64,000 bases of DNA from Pomphorhynchus laevis (Eukaryota; Acanthocephala; Palaeacanthocephala; Echinorhynchida; Pomphorhynchidae), in contig WNNJ02000833.1 in the NCBI GenBank assembly GCA_012934845.2, positions 1-64,000 on the forward strand. The letters are read 5' to 3'. The notes under the pieces were generated by a model. The model saw only the letters and a program-made list of their open reading frames with translations. It had not been told where the DNA came from and searched no databases. This document shows, piece after piece, positions 13,251 to 24,877 of the stretch (its first letter is position 1; every line of letters starts with the position of its first letter). Both the position numbers and the translations under genes were made by a program.

Positions 13251-15539
13251 ATTATTTATTATCCATCCATAAAAATTTGTCACTTGAGAGTTTAAATTTA
13301 TTCTTTATATTATTGTGTTGATTTATATATTTTACTATTTTCTGCTTGATGTTATTTTTATAGTAACCTAGTTTAAAATATGTATCTATTAAATTATTTA
13401 AATGATTTTGAAGAAAGCCAATATCATTACATATTGTTGCAATTCTTAAAATTTCATTATTTAATGTATTATATTATATGGTATGCATGAATGCTCATGC
13501 GAAAATATGTTTATTGCAAATTTAAATATGTCATCTTTACAATATAAATTAATAGTAGTTTTAGTTAATGTTAATTTAATGTTCATATCTAGATATACAC
13601 CTTATTTATCATTAATATTGGTTTTGCTAAGAATAAGGCTTTCTGAATAGATTTGTTCACAAATTGAATAAAAATTATTAGAATTGAATATACATATATC
13701 ATTAATGTATCGAAACATATATTTCAAATATTTACATAGTTTAGATTTAGTTTTTACACAGTTATGAACAAATTCATATTTTATAAAGCTTAAAAACAAG
13801 TCAGCTATAATTGGGCTACTATTACCACCCATTGGAACACCTTTTACTTGTCTAAATATAGATGTCCCTACTTTTAAATAATTTTGATTTATCAAAATAT
13901 TTAAAGTTTCTATTAATTTAATTTATTCCATATATTTATATTTACTTGATGGTTTAATTTTTGTTAGATAGGCGTTATAATTATTATAACATATATATGT
14001 ATATCTTTTTCCGAATATAAGATTAATTAATTTTACTAACGCTTCTTTAATATCTACTAAACCTAGATTTGTATAAAGAGTACTAAAATCGTATGTATTT
14101 ATATTTTGAAAATTTATTCCTTTTGTCTCTTCTAAAAATTCTTTTGTAGAATTAATACTGAAATAGTGTTTTATACCAGTATTAATTTCGATTACCTTGC
14201 AATATTTTTTAAAGTGTGCTTTAATTGCTTTAAGTATTTTATTCATATAGACAGAAAGTGGTTTTAATGTACATTTAAACGCACTACATATGAACCTAGG
14301 TTTTATTGGATTTTTATGTAATTTTGGATTCCAATATAATATAGGTATAGTTTTATTATCTAATTCAACCTTTATACCCTTTTTATCCATTATAGAACAG
14401 TGACTTGTAATAATTGTTTCTAAACTCAACTCACTACGTTCATATGTTGGATTTACATTTAAATCATTAGAATTAACCTCTTTCACTAGTATATCATAAT
14501 AATGCTTTTTGCATATGAAGACAAAGTTATTACTAGCTTTATCAATAGTTGTTATTATATAGTTATTCTTTAATTTAGTAAGTTCTTTATACATATCTTT
14601 ATTAATTTTATCTTTTCTTTTATAATTGTTTGTTATTTTCATTTTATTTTTAATTTTATCAAATATATAATCTTTCCAAATGTTTGTCTTAGATATATTC
14701 GAGCTTTCACTATTAATCAGCTTACTAAAGTAATCATTTAAGTTATTATATAACGAATTGTAAATTTTATTTTTGTCGTTGTTATTATTTAATCTATATT
14801 TATACCCTTTTGATAGCAGCTTTCTTAATTCACAATTTTCAATTAATTCTAGATTATGGGTACATATATCTTCATTTATTTTATCAAAACTAAGGCTTTT
14901 CCAAGAGCATTCTGTTTCTACAATGTTTCTAATATTATCGTTACATATATTAATTTCAATTCTTATAATAGACAGTATTACAATAACTGTCTATTATACA
15001 ACTTAGCCTATCATAGTCGTTAATTAATTTTTGATTTATTGAACATATGATATCTTTAGAAAAACTTCTTATATTTACATAAAGATCTTTTAGCTTATTA
15101 TCACTTAAAAGTTGTTTTAATATTTCTAATTGTTCATTTATATACATATCTTTTTTAATATTTTTAACTCTATTTTTCCTATTCCTTTTATCACCATGAC
15201 TTCTTGGTTTGCGTTTAATACTAAACGCAAACCAATACTACTTCTGCCAATTCCTTGTACCACGTCATTCAATCCTAATGGGTACATGGAATTAAGCGTT
15301 TTAATCCAAAAATCTTCTTTTTCTAATAGTTTTTGATTTAATATTGAAATGTTTTCTTCGATAATATGTTCTAAAATAAATAATTTACAGTTTTTAATAT
15401 CATGTCCTATTAATCTCATATGTTTATGAAATATAGTTTGACTATTATGCTGTATATTATATATGTGTTGCCTAAACCTAGTTTTTAACATTTGATATGT
15501 TTTTCCTCATCTTCAATTAATCTTTCAACTTCAATTAAT

Positions 15540-15621
15540 TTTCTGAAGATGCTAGTAGTTACTAGGGAAGTATCAAAATGATTTTTCTTGTAGGTTCAAC
15601 TATACTTGATAGTTCCCGGAT
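15540..15621 (+). repeat. PLE terminal repeat with hammerhead-like motif (5' end)
   Basis: The plus strand at 15543-15574 reads CTGAAGA followed by a degenerate stem and GGAAGTATC. It is inverted relative to the copy at 12790-12870 and differs at several positions, including the GAAA core. The outer end is GATAGTTCCCGG. Confidence 0.55.
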
Positions 15622-15639
15622 ATTTAAAAATTTAAATAC

Positions 15640-16960
15640 AGATCAGTATGGATATATTTCTATTTCTTTATCGTGGCAAATGCGCGTCTATGCGCGTTTA
15701 CAAGCCCATGCAACAGAAAAAGTAAAAACAAAATAAGAAAAAATCCAATGTAAAAATTAATTTGTTGATGAAATTAATGGAAATATATAAGTAGAATGTA
15801 GAAAGACGTCGTAGGAAAACAATAAAAAAGTTGAATAGTTCGTTGAATAAGTATTATAGAATTTTGATTTGGATAAGATGTTGAAGGAATTGATTTATTG
15901 ATTTATTGTAGACGTAAATCTACAGGAATGTAGACGTTGTTTGAAGACTGGAAGTGGCAAAAAAAGACCAGATGGAACTGGCAACGGACGTAAGCGAGTA
16001 TAAAAGAGTGTAAGTCAATGGTGTAAGTACGATGGTGAAAGACAAAACAGGAGTAGCGGAGTTTATGATACGTTAAAGAGGTAAAAGCGAAGAATAGGGA
16101 GAGTTGGCAAATAGGCTAAAACACTAATCGATTATGGGAAACAGGGGAAGTAGACGAGAACGGAAGTGGATCAGCCTACGAATGCGACGGAGATCACAAA
16201 GAAATAAGAGCGAACTTTGTCATAACAAAAGGTTTGAGGGAAAGGAAATTGTCGAAGTAAAAACCTTAGGAAATCAGATTATTTACTCAATTATGTTTTC
16301 GAATGAGAGTGAGTTAATGGCGTTAATTTCCTATTTTCAGCTGTAAGACTTTAAATCAAGCAATTAAAACTATTTCATTGTGCCAGTTTTCTAAACTGAT
16401 ACAACGTATCAGTTAGAATGGTTGACTTTGGAATTATCGAATTGTCTTAATGAATTAACTCTTCAACATAATACTAGGCCTATTATATCCATATGATCTA
16501 CTTTTCAAATACATAAATTTTTATGTATTAACTTACACTAAAAGTATTTTATATTTTTTACAGTTTCCTCTTTTGGGTTTGTACAATATTTTCCTATGTG
16601 TATATCTCATGTTGTTCTGGCTCATTTTGTTATTTTAATATTTTATTAAAACATTAAAATATTTTATTTTGTATTTCACATTTTGATCTGCACATTTTCA
16701 TCAATTTATTTTAATCGTTATATTTTACATTTACCTTTTTTACCATCTCATTTATATCTCATTATTATCATTTTGTACTTTGGATATCAAATTTCTTTTT
16801 GGGTTGCTTTATCAAAAAGTTAAAAAAATTCTGTATTATAAATTATAAATTAATTTTATAAATTATTTAAAAATTTTTAATAAATTTCTTTTATCTAGTT
16901 GCTTTGTCAGTAATAAGTAAATTGACAATTACCATCGAAAATAAAAATTTTAAATAAACC
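15640..16960. other. stretch without a recognised gene
   Basis: The part at about 15900-16300 is purine-rich and less AT-rich and has a 70-codon frame (16134-16346, MGNRGSRRERKWISLRMRRR start). It has no recognised family and no exon context. It may be a remnant of an unclassified element. Confidence 0.35.
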
Positions 16961-16969
16961 TTTAAATAA

Positions 16970-17970
16970 CAGCTAACTGAGTCTACATATTTAAATATTA
17001 TTTATAAATAAAAATAAAGCAAAATAAAAAATTAAATAATAAATTTCAATTTTTAATAATAAATTAATAATTATTTATTATTTATTACTAAAATAATAAA
17101 TAATTATTATATAATATTTTATGTAATTTATATCAAGTTATAATTTAAAATTAAAATCAGAATAAGGATTATAGGGCTTCAGGAAGAACTGTTATACAAT
17201 CAGGTTTCGGCATTATTCCTTGACCCAACAAATCAGCGGAAAAAATACATTCTAATGACGTATTTCCTCTAATGACATTTGATTATCTTAAATTTATTTT
17301 TAATAATATTGTGTTGATTTATATATTTTACTATTTTTAGTTTGATACTATTTTTATAGTAACCTAGTTTATTTTATTTTATTTGAACCTAGTTTAACCT
17401 AATAACTTATTTTTAAAAAAGCCAATATCATTACATATTGTTGCAATTCTTAAAATTTCATTATTTAATGTATTATATTTTATATTATATGGTATGCATG
17501 AATGCTCATGCAAAAATATGTTTCTTGTAAATTTAAATATGTCATCTTTACGATATAAATTAAAAGTAGTTTTAATTGATGTTAATTTAATGTTCATATC
17601 TAGATATATACCTTCTTTATCATTAATATTGGTTTTATTAAGAATAAGGCTACCTGGATAAATTTGTTCACTAATTGAATAAAAATTGATTAGAATTAAA
17701 TACACATATATCATCAATGTATCGAAACATATATTTCATATATTTATATTGTTTAGATTTATTTTTTAAACAGTTATGAACAAATTCATATTCTATAAAG
17801 CTTAAAAACAAGTCAGCTATAATTGGGCTAATATTACCACCCATTGGAACACCTTTTACTTGTCTAAATATATATGTCCCTACTTTTAAATAATATTGAT
17901 TAATCAAAATATTTAAGGATTCTATTAAATCAATTTTATCCATATATTTATATTTACTTGTTGGTTTTGA
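16970..17970 (-). mobile_element. Penelope-like element fragment, palm half plus 3' region
   Basis: Minus-strand frames at 17943-17671 and 17717-17394 encode the RT palm with QVKGVPMGGN, SPIIADLFLSFIEYEFVHNC and FRYIDDI. The thumb-side segment KDDIFKFTRNIFLHEHSCIP follows. Nucleotides 16970-17290 are the 3' region also seen at 12.9-13.25 kb, including the CAGCTAACTGAGTCTACATA terminus, but the GC-rich block is worn. The copy lacks the endonuclease and the first half of the RT and is broken. Confidence 0.8.
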
Positions 17971-18077
17971 TTTTTGATTTTTTATTTCTATATTATTTAT
18001 TTTTATTCAACCCTCTAATTAGTTATTAAATCATTAATAATTAATACTCCCGTTTAATGTAAAATATTTGTTGTCAG

Positions 18078-21000
18078 GATGTTACTACTGTCTTCACAAG
18101 AGAAGAAAGGAACTAGTGGGATACCGACAAGTAATAAATCCGATAATAGCGAACCTTGTGTGGGTTTTATCATTTACTTTAAAAAATAAATGGTTTCGTA
18201 CAAGACTTTCATAGGTCAATTCACTGATAGATGAGGTTAGTGACGACAAACCAGCTGGAACCATTTACGGCAAATTAACGGATGATACAGGTAATTTCTC
18301 AGCAAACCCTTTCCCGATAAATAATTTAAAAACTTAAACATAAATACACAGTGTTTCATGTTTACTGTAATGATCAAAGTATAAAATACACAGAATGTTA
18401 CAATTTCCTTGTATGATATAACATCCTACGGAATGTGAGTTATTTTGCTTAAATAGTTTGTAGCGAAAATTTCTGTGAAAATATTGTTTAAAAGAATTTT
18501 GCTTAATTTTTAAACCTAGATAAGGGTGCTGATTCTTACTTTCTTGGAATGTTCAATAAAAATAGCAATGATAATAATTGGGATGCCTTCATGGATTGCA
18601 CAGCGCTTGAAAATGCGGACGCAAGTCTCGATTGTGTAATTGATGATTGCAAAATTACAGAAAATGCAGAAATCATTAACAAAATTAATAGCAACTCAAT
18701 CGACCAAACTGATATCGAAGAGGTATTTCAAGAATAAAATAATTATCTAAATCAAAAAAGTTTATTTGAATTTACTATAATTTAAAAATAATACAAAATA
18801 ATTTATATAATATATTATTTTATATATTATATAATATGTTATATATTGTGTATTAAATATTATATATTATATATTTTTTCTATCAAATATTCAACTCAAT
18901 TAATCTAAATATTGGTAGTTTATGTTATGGTTTAGTTCTACAAAATGTATACACATAAAAGTATTTATGTATAACGAAAAATAATTTATGAATAATAATA
19001 TTATATTAATATAAAATTTAATTTGATATTAATATACTAGTCATTTTAACTGAATTCAATGATAATGACTACTTATTCACAATTAGGATAGAATGAATTA
19101 TTTAGCGAAAAATTTAAAATTATATAAATATAAAAATAGTTTTAAAATTATTATTTAGCGACTACTCATTAACGCTTTATAAATGATAACATTCTAAATA
19201 TTTCCATGTTGATTATTTAATAATTAAAAAATGGGCAATCAGAAAGTTAAGTTAAAAATATATAAATTAAAAATAATAATTTCAAATAATCATCATCTGC
19301 TGCTTAAAATTAAGAAAGCGTTTCGTGTTTCCAAATAAAGATATCAGTTATTTAAATTATCAAGAGTGATAGATTATGTTATAATGATTTTCTATTGCAC
19401 TTGACTGAACAATTCAATTTTTAAAACAATTTATTACATTAATATAAAATGGTATGAAACGGTATTCGGTTAATCTAGACGTACAGCTACATGAACGATT
19501 ATATCGTTTCTAATATCACACATGATCGTATAATTAACTACGTAATAGAATAACAATCATTGCAAATTATAAGAAATATTTGTAATGACACGTCTTCCAC
19601 ACTTATATAAATATAAATATTAATATTTATAAAGGATGGAACCACACGAATTATAAAACGAATTTATTAAATGTTTTAAACATTTAAAATATAGTAGTGT
19701 CGAATTTTTAGGATCTATTTTCAAGTGTGAATTCCTCAAGTGTAGTATTTGAGTTTGAAGATGATCTGTTTGATAACAAAGAAGGTATGTATGTAATACA
19801 TAACCACATTTATTTTAGTATCAGTTTCAGGAACTTCAATGATGAACAGTAAACAACATGTAATACCAAAAACAAAAAAGGTAATATGTCTTTTTAACCT
19901 TTTATTTTAAATAAAATAACACATGGGATAATTTGCATGACCACATAATCGATCTAAATTGCATAAAATAGGCGAAATGAGAAAACTTCTCTATTTGCCT
20001 GACAGAGATAAAATAAGCTTTAAAGTTATTTTGTGAAATATTAAAGTAAATAAATCAATAAAAGTAAATATTAAATTAAAGTAAATTTAATATTAATATT
20101 AAATATAAATATTATAATCATATGATTGATAGATGAATCCATATAATGAATCAACAATGAACCATATCTTATATATTACGAGATACGATCATATAAATGT
20201 AGCGTATATACGTAAATATGCAACTTTATATTCCGTAAATATATTAATTTATTGAAATAGTATTTCAGTTGAACTTATTCTCTATATGTTAATAAAATAT
20301 TAATTTAAAATTATATTTATAAATAATTAAATTAACATATAATTAATATTAATGAAATATTAATTTATATAATTGAAATATAAAAATATAATAGTTTAAT
20401 TATTTCAGTTTTATCGAATCATAAGTTATATTTAAAATTTTTATTGTTTTTAAATAAAAATCTTTTATTTTTAAAAACTCACGATCGAAAATAATTAAAT
20501 ACGTCATTTAACTAAGTAGTTAATAAGGCATTCAATATATAATTGATAAGGTATTTAGTACTATAATTAAATCAGCTAACTGAGTCTACGTATTTAATAT
20601 AATTACAAAATAAACAAAACATAATAATGCTAAATCAAAATTTAATAATTAAATAATAAAATTAATAATTGTTTTTAGATTTTCTATAATTTAAATCAAG
20701 TTAAAAAATGAAATTTAAAATAAACGTCATTTTTATGAATTGACTAATAAATAATAAACTATGTATCAGAAAAGGATTAGAAGTCATCAGGAGGAACTGC
20801 TATGCTACCATTATTTACTTATTAATATTAAAAACCATTATTTACTTATTTATATTATAAGGGTAATATTAATATTACCCTTGGAATATCAATAATCTAC
20901 TATATTGTCCACAGTATATAAATTAAAAGGAATGTGCTAACAAGTATTGCTTTAAAAGAGGATTTTTAACTGTTTCAATAAATTTTGAAATATATTTTGT

Positions 21001-21217
21001 TTATATTTTCAGCATCTTTACGTGAAGATCTTTAATAGATCTTAACAGATTCAATGGTACAGATGTTTCAAATTGTCTATTTTTATTTATAAAGGCATTC
21101 AACGTAGACAATTTTAATTACTTTGACGATATTAAATCATATAACAACGTACAATCAAAAGACGACGATATCTTTGCTGATTTGGTGGATATTTGGAAGC
21201 AACACGCTTTAAAATAA
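18078..21217 (+). CDS. six-exon 3' part of an unrecognised host gene
   Basis: Six exons with AG/GT borders join in matching phase: 18078-18163, 18215-18290, 18520-18722, 19712-19784, 19831-19880 and 21095-21217 (stop TAA). Introns include sizes of 51 and 46 nt. The product begins CYYCLHKRRKELVGYRQVIN, passes DEVSDDKPAGTIYGKLTDDT and DLFSSVNSSSVVFEFEDDLF, and ends DDDIFADLVDIWKQHALK. The acidic D-I-F / D-L-F motifs resemble clathrin-adaptor binding peptides; that is inference. The first exon needs one base from an unseen upstream exon. It could be the tail of the AGFG gene upstream, on the same strand, or a separate trafficking protein. Confidence 0.6.
20572..20816 (-). repeat. PLE 3'-region repeat, solo fragment
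   Basis: Starts with AATCAGCTAACTGAGTCTAC, continues through the AT-rich part and GGAGGAACTGCTATGCTA, then breaks off within the GC-rich block. It lies in the last intron of the six-exon gene. Confidence 0.8.
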
Positions 21218-21686
21218 AGACATACGCGAATATTTTATTTCTAAAATTGACTATTGTGTATTCAAAGTAACTTAATCAAAACGCTTATTTCACAACAATT
21301 TCAATTAAAAAAACATTAAATAAAAAGCAAATATTCAGTGCTACGAAACTTATAGTCGGATCAATTACTTGCTCCTAACATTCAATCTGGACAGCTCCGA
21401 ACATTCAATCTGATAAATTCGATATAATAATTTAAAACGATATCTTCACACCGTCATGCCATCGCTGTTTTTGTAGACAAAACGAACGTTTTTGTCAATC
21501 GTTAACTTTTAATAGCTAAACTCTTACGGTATTTTCTATCTTTTTTAAATACTACGTTGTTATATATTATCAGACAATGTAACATGTTTCGATAGCATAT
21601 CCATAACTAAATTTTTGAATTGCTATCACGCAATTCAAACATGTTTAAATTAGGATATTTAATTCTATATTAAATTATATGCAATT

Positions 21687-24600
21687 CTTCTTCTTCTTAG
21701 CGTTTATCCCGTATGACGGGGTCCGCTTGCCACGATCGTTGACGCCAAAATGCCTTCTTTGCTGCGTCTTTGGGCGTGAGTCCGACCATTTTCATGTCCT
21801 TAAGAAGGGTATCCATCCATCTTTTCTGTGGTCTTCCTATTGGTCTCTTTCCGTCGACCTCGATTTGAAATGGTGCCTGCGCTAATGTGTTCACGTCTGC
21901 CCTCATTACATGTCCATACCATCGCAGCCTTGATTCTCTCAGTTTGTCTGCTATGGGTGCTACGCCAAATCGCTTGCGGATGTCTTCGTTACGGACATGA
22001 TCTAGGCGAGTCTTTCCTGCGATCCACCTTAGCATTTTGGTTTCCATGCATCCAAGCTTACGTTCTGCTTCTGCTGTCATTGCCCAGCACTCAGCACCGT
22101 ACATTGCTACAGGCCGTATTACGCTTCTGTAGAACTTCGATTTGAGTTTGTCTGGCATGCGTTTGTCGCACAAAACTCCAGTGGCTGCTCTCCATTTTGT
22201 CCAGCTTGCGTTGATGCGAGTGGTGACGTCTTTTGCCACTCCTCCTGTGCTGGAGATGACTGATCCCAGATATTTGAACGCAGTTGTCTTTGGCAGAAGC
22301 ACGCCATTAACTGATATGCTTACATCTTCGTTCTGGTTCGTCGTCATGTACTCTGTTTTGGCTGTGTTCAGTTTCAACCCAAACTGTGCCAGGCGATCGT
22401 GCCATTGCTGAACTTGTTGCTCGAGGTCATGTTTGTCTTTAGATACCAGCATAACATCGTCGGCATACAGGATGGTCCATGGTGCTTGTCTTAGAAGGTC
22501 TTTCGTAATCACGTCCATAACTATGATGAATAGTAATGGGGAGAGTGCAGATCCTTGGTGCACACCGACTGAGATTGGAAATTCTCTGGATTTTCCCGCT
22601 GCTGTTAGCACATTGCTCGTCGTTCCTTTGTACAACATCTTCACCCATTCGATCAATTCCTCCGGTACTTTTCTGCGTCTCAAAGCGTACCATATAAGCT
22701 TATGAGGTACTCTGTCGAACGCTTTCTCAAGGTCCAGAAAAGCTACATGGAGGGGCTGCTTCTTCTCTCTGTGTTTTTCAAGGAGTAGTCTGGCTGAGTG
22801 TATTGCATCGATGGATCCACAGTTGCGCACAAAGCCTGCCTGGTTGACACTTAGTTTGACGGAGTCACGGATTCTCTTGTCGAGCACTCTCTCGAAGATT
22901 TTCATGGTGTGACTGAGAAGACGAATTGGGCGGTAGTTTTCACAATCTGCTGGGCTTCCTTTCTGCTTCCAGATTGGGATAGTTATGCTTCGACTCCAGT
23001 CTTCTGGCACCTCTTTTGCGTCAACAATCTTCTGGAGAAAATTAGTTAGCCATGGTGTCCACTCATCCGGATTGATTCTCCAGAAGTCCACCGCTAAATC
23101 ATCGGGTCCGTTGGCTTTACCCGGCTTCATCTTCATCATTGCCTCTCTGACCTCTGCACCATTGAGTGGATCGACTTGTGTGTGATTTGGAGTCCCCTCT
23201 GGTATTGGTGGATGTTCAAACTCTTCTGTAAAGATGGCTTTAAAATATCTTCTCCATCTCTCCAGCACGTCTTGTGGGTGTATAATGAGTTTTCCCTGCT
23301 CATTGCTGATACCATGGAACTTCTCGATGTCTGCTGCCTTCTTCCGTCTTGAACGGGCTAGTCGGTACACGCCTTTTTCTCCTTCTCGAGTGTCGAGCTT
23401 TTGGTAGAGGTTATCTAGGTGGTTACTCCTAGCAATAGCCACTTGTTTCCTTGCTTTCTTTTTCGCTCGGTGATATTCATCTTTGTTCTCCTGTGTTTGT
23501 GCTATCCGGAGAGCCTTGTATGAATTTTTCTTTGCCTTCACTGCGTCTTTGACCTCTTCTGTCCAAAACCAAGTTTCTTTGTCGATGTATTTTTGACATG
23601 GCTTGGTGGATCCGAGTATGTGCTTTGCAGCTAGGTGGATCGTGCAGCGCAACGCGGTCCAGGTGTCCTGTACTCCATGTATGCTAGGTAGTCTTATCCG
23701 GGCCAGCTTTGCCTTTGTTCCAACTGTGTCTTCTTCCCTCAGTTTCCACCACTTGATTCGGCTCGTCTTTGTTTGTTCTGGCCTCGGTTTACGGGGGACT
23801 TCAATTTTCAGGTCACATATCAGTGGCTTATGTTGAGTCGCTGTGGTCTCTGATGGAATGACCTTTGTGTCTAGCACCGTCTTCTTGTGTTTTCGCCTCA
23901 CCAGGACAAAATCAATTTGCGACTTCCTGATTTGTGAGCCCGTTCCATGGTAATATGTGTACAGGTGGCTCGGCCTTTTTGTGAAGTTGGTGTTGGTGAT
24001 GGTGAGGTTGTGCGTAGTTGCAAACTCCAGTAGTTGTTCCCCTTCTGCGTTCTTCTCACCTATGCCATATCCACCGTGACATTCACTCTCATCCGTCTGT
24101 CCAACATGGGCATTCATATCACCGGCTATGATCACATAGTCTTCTTCGGGGACTTCTGCCATCTTTTCATCTAGCATTTCCCAGAAGTCCAGCTTCTCTT
24201 TATCTGTGCATCCTGTTTGAGGAGCGTACACAGAGAAGTAGTTTACGGTCGTTTCGCATAATGCCAGCTTAATCTTCATCAACCTCCCAGTGTATCGCGT
24301 CACTTCGCACACTTGGTCTCTGAGTCTCTCTGCTACGACAATGGCTACTCCGTTTCGTGCTGTCTCAGTTCCCATATAATACAGTTTGTATCCGTCTCCA
24401 ATTTCCTTGGCTTTTCCGCCCTTCCATTTAGTCTCTTGTATTGCAAGAATGTCAATCTTTCTCCTCTTTAGGTCAGCTGCAATTTCTCGAGATTTACCCG
24501 TCAGTGTTCCTACGTTGAGCGTTTCAACTCGTACGTATGATTGGGCCAGATCACTTGCGTCTCGGCGTCGTCCTTCCGTCGTGAACCCTCGCTTATTTGC

Positions 24601-24862
24601 CGAACAGACCGGGTCTTGTCTGATCGCACATCCTCGTGAATTTTTCGAACAGGCCGGATGGCACCTCCTGAACGCGTCGTCTACAGAGGACGCCTTAGTA
24701 TTGGCGGGGTCATTTTGATTAAACTTTATCATGGTTTGATGGTTGCGACAATTGTTTCCCGACCGGCTGCCGCATGCCTGTCGTCGGTAAGGTCCGCGTT
24801 TGGTTCACGCTCACAGAGAGTAAGCGTTATCCAGTGGCACCACGAGGAGGAACGGACCACTA
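21687..24862 (-). mobile_element. complete RTE-clade LINE insertion
   Basis: The 3176-bp body is flanked by a perfect AAATTATATGCAATT duplication at 21672-21686 and 24863-24877. It has a ~130-bp 5' leader, one long open frame (24732-21697) and a 3' end made only of AAG repeats right after the stop codon, as in RTE elements. Composition is near balanced while the flanks are very AT-rich. Full length, an intact frame and an unworn target duplication point to a recent insertion. Short 3' copies lie at 9.5 and 11.9 kb. Confidence 0.95.
21697..24732 (-). CDS. RTE ORF: APE endonuclease plus reverse transcriptase, 1011 aa
   Basis: The protein makes a target-primed cDNA copy of its own RNA. The N-terminal third is an APE-type endonuclease, with LAIQETKWKGG, GDMNAHVG, SQIDFVLVRR and a TQHKPLICDL block at its end. 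The RT follows, with RPIRLLSHTMKIFERVLD, NQAGFVRNCG, LDLEKAFDRVPHKLIW, VGVHQGSALSPLLF, the catalytic YADD at about residues 756-759 (22456-22467) and FKYLGSVISS. The C-terminus has the RTE-typical RLRWYGHVMRAD and GRPQKRWMDTLL. All expected catalytic motifs are visible and there is no internal stop. The start ATG at 24732 gives MIKFNQND; a later start is possible. No zinc-knuckle ORF1 was seen, which is normal for RTE. Confidence 0.95.
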   Translation of the reverse strand: MIKFNQNDPANTKASSVDDAFRRCHPACSKNSRGCAIRQDPVCSANKRGFTTEGRRRDASDLAQSYVRVETLNVGTLTGKSREIAADLKRRKIDILAIQETKWKGGKAKEIGDGYKLYYMGTETARNGVAIVVAERLRDQVCEVTRYTGRLMKIKLALCETTVNYFSVYAPQTGCTDKEKLDFWEMLDEKMAEVPEEDYVIIAGDMNAHVGQTDESECHGGYGIGEKNAEGEQLLEFATTHNLTITNTNFTKRPSHLYTYYHGTGSQIRKSQIDFVLVRRKHKKTVLDTKVIPSETTATQHKPLICDLKIEVPRKPRPEQTKTSRIKWWKLREEDTVGTKAKLARIRLPSIHGVQDTWTALRCTIHLAAKHILGSTKPCQKYIDKETWFWTEEVKDAVKAKKNSYKALRIAQTQENKDEYHRAKKKARKQVAIARSNHLDNLYQKLDTREGEKGVYRLARSRRKKAADIEKFHGISNEQGKLIIHPQDVLERWRRYFKAIFTEEFEHPPIPEGTPNHTQVDPLNGAEVREAMMKMKPGKANGPDDLAVDFWRINPDEWTPWLTNFLQKIVDAKEVPEDWSRSITIPIWKQKGSPADCENYRPIRLLSHTMKIFERVLDKRIRDSVKLSVNQAGFVRNCGSIDAIHSARLLLEKHREKKQPLHVAFLDLEKAFDRVPHKLIWYALRRRKVPEELIEWVKMLYKGTTSNVLTAAGKSREFPISVGVHQGSALSPLLFIIVMDVITKDLLRQAPWTILYADDVMLVSKDKHDLEQQVQQWHDRLAQFGLKLNTAKTEYMTTNQNEDVSISVNGVLLPKTTAFKYLGSVISSTGGVAKDVTTRINASWTKWRAATGVLCDKRMPDKLKSKFYRSVIRPVAMYGAECWAMTAEAERKLGCMETKMLRWIAGKTRLDHVRNEDIRKRFGVAPIADKLRESRLRWYGHVMRADVNTLAQAPFQIEVDGKRPIGRPQKRWMDTLLKDMKMVGLTPKDAAKKAFWRQRSWQADPVIRDKR

Positions 24863-24877
24863 AAATTATATGCAATT

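Larger units (their letters stand above)
12790..15621 (-). mobile_element. Penelope-like element with N-terminal GIY-YIG (Naiad-type arrangement)
   Basis: On the minus strand the order is a GIY-YIG-like endonuclease segment (15491-15138; GHDIKNCKLFILEH and EKEDFWIKTLNSMYPLGLND), a Cys-containing linker, and the RT. The RT has YWNPKLHKNP at 14642-13923 and QVKGVPMGGN with the palm region at 13895-13602. A 3' region with a conserved GC-rich block follows. An endonuclease placed before the RT is the permuted arrangement described for Naiad/Chlamys PLEs. Inverted terminal repeats of about 80 bp bound the element (12790-12870 and 15540-15621), each holding a hammerhead-like motif. The copy is nearly full length but broken in several places. 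No clear target duplication was seen. Confidence 0.8.

Noticed and set aside
15204-15235. Perfect 14-bp palindrome (TTGGTTTGCGTTTA and complement) inside the PLE GIY-YIG coding part
   Set aside because: Considered as a regulatory hairpin, but it lies in coding sequence of a decayed copy and has no counterpart to compare with in the window.
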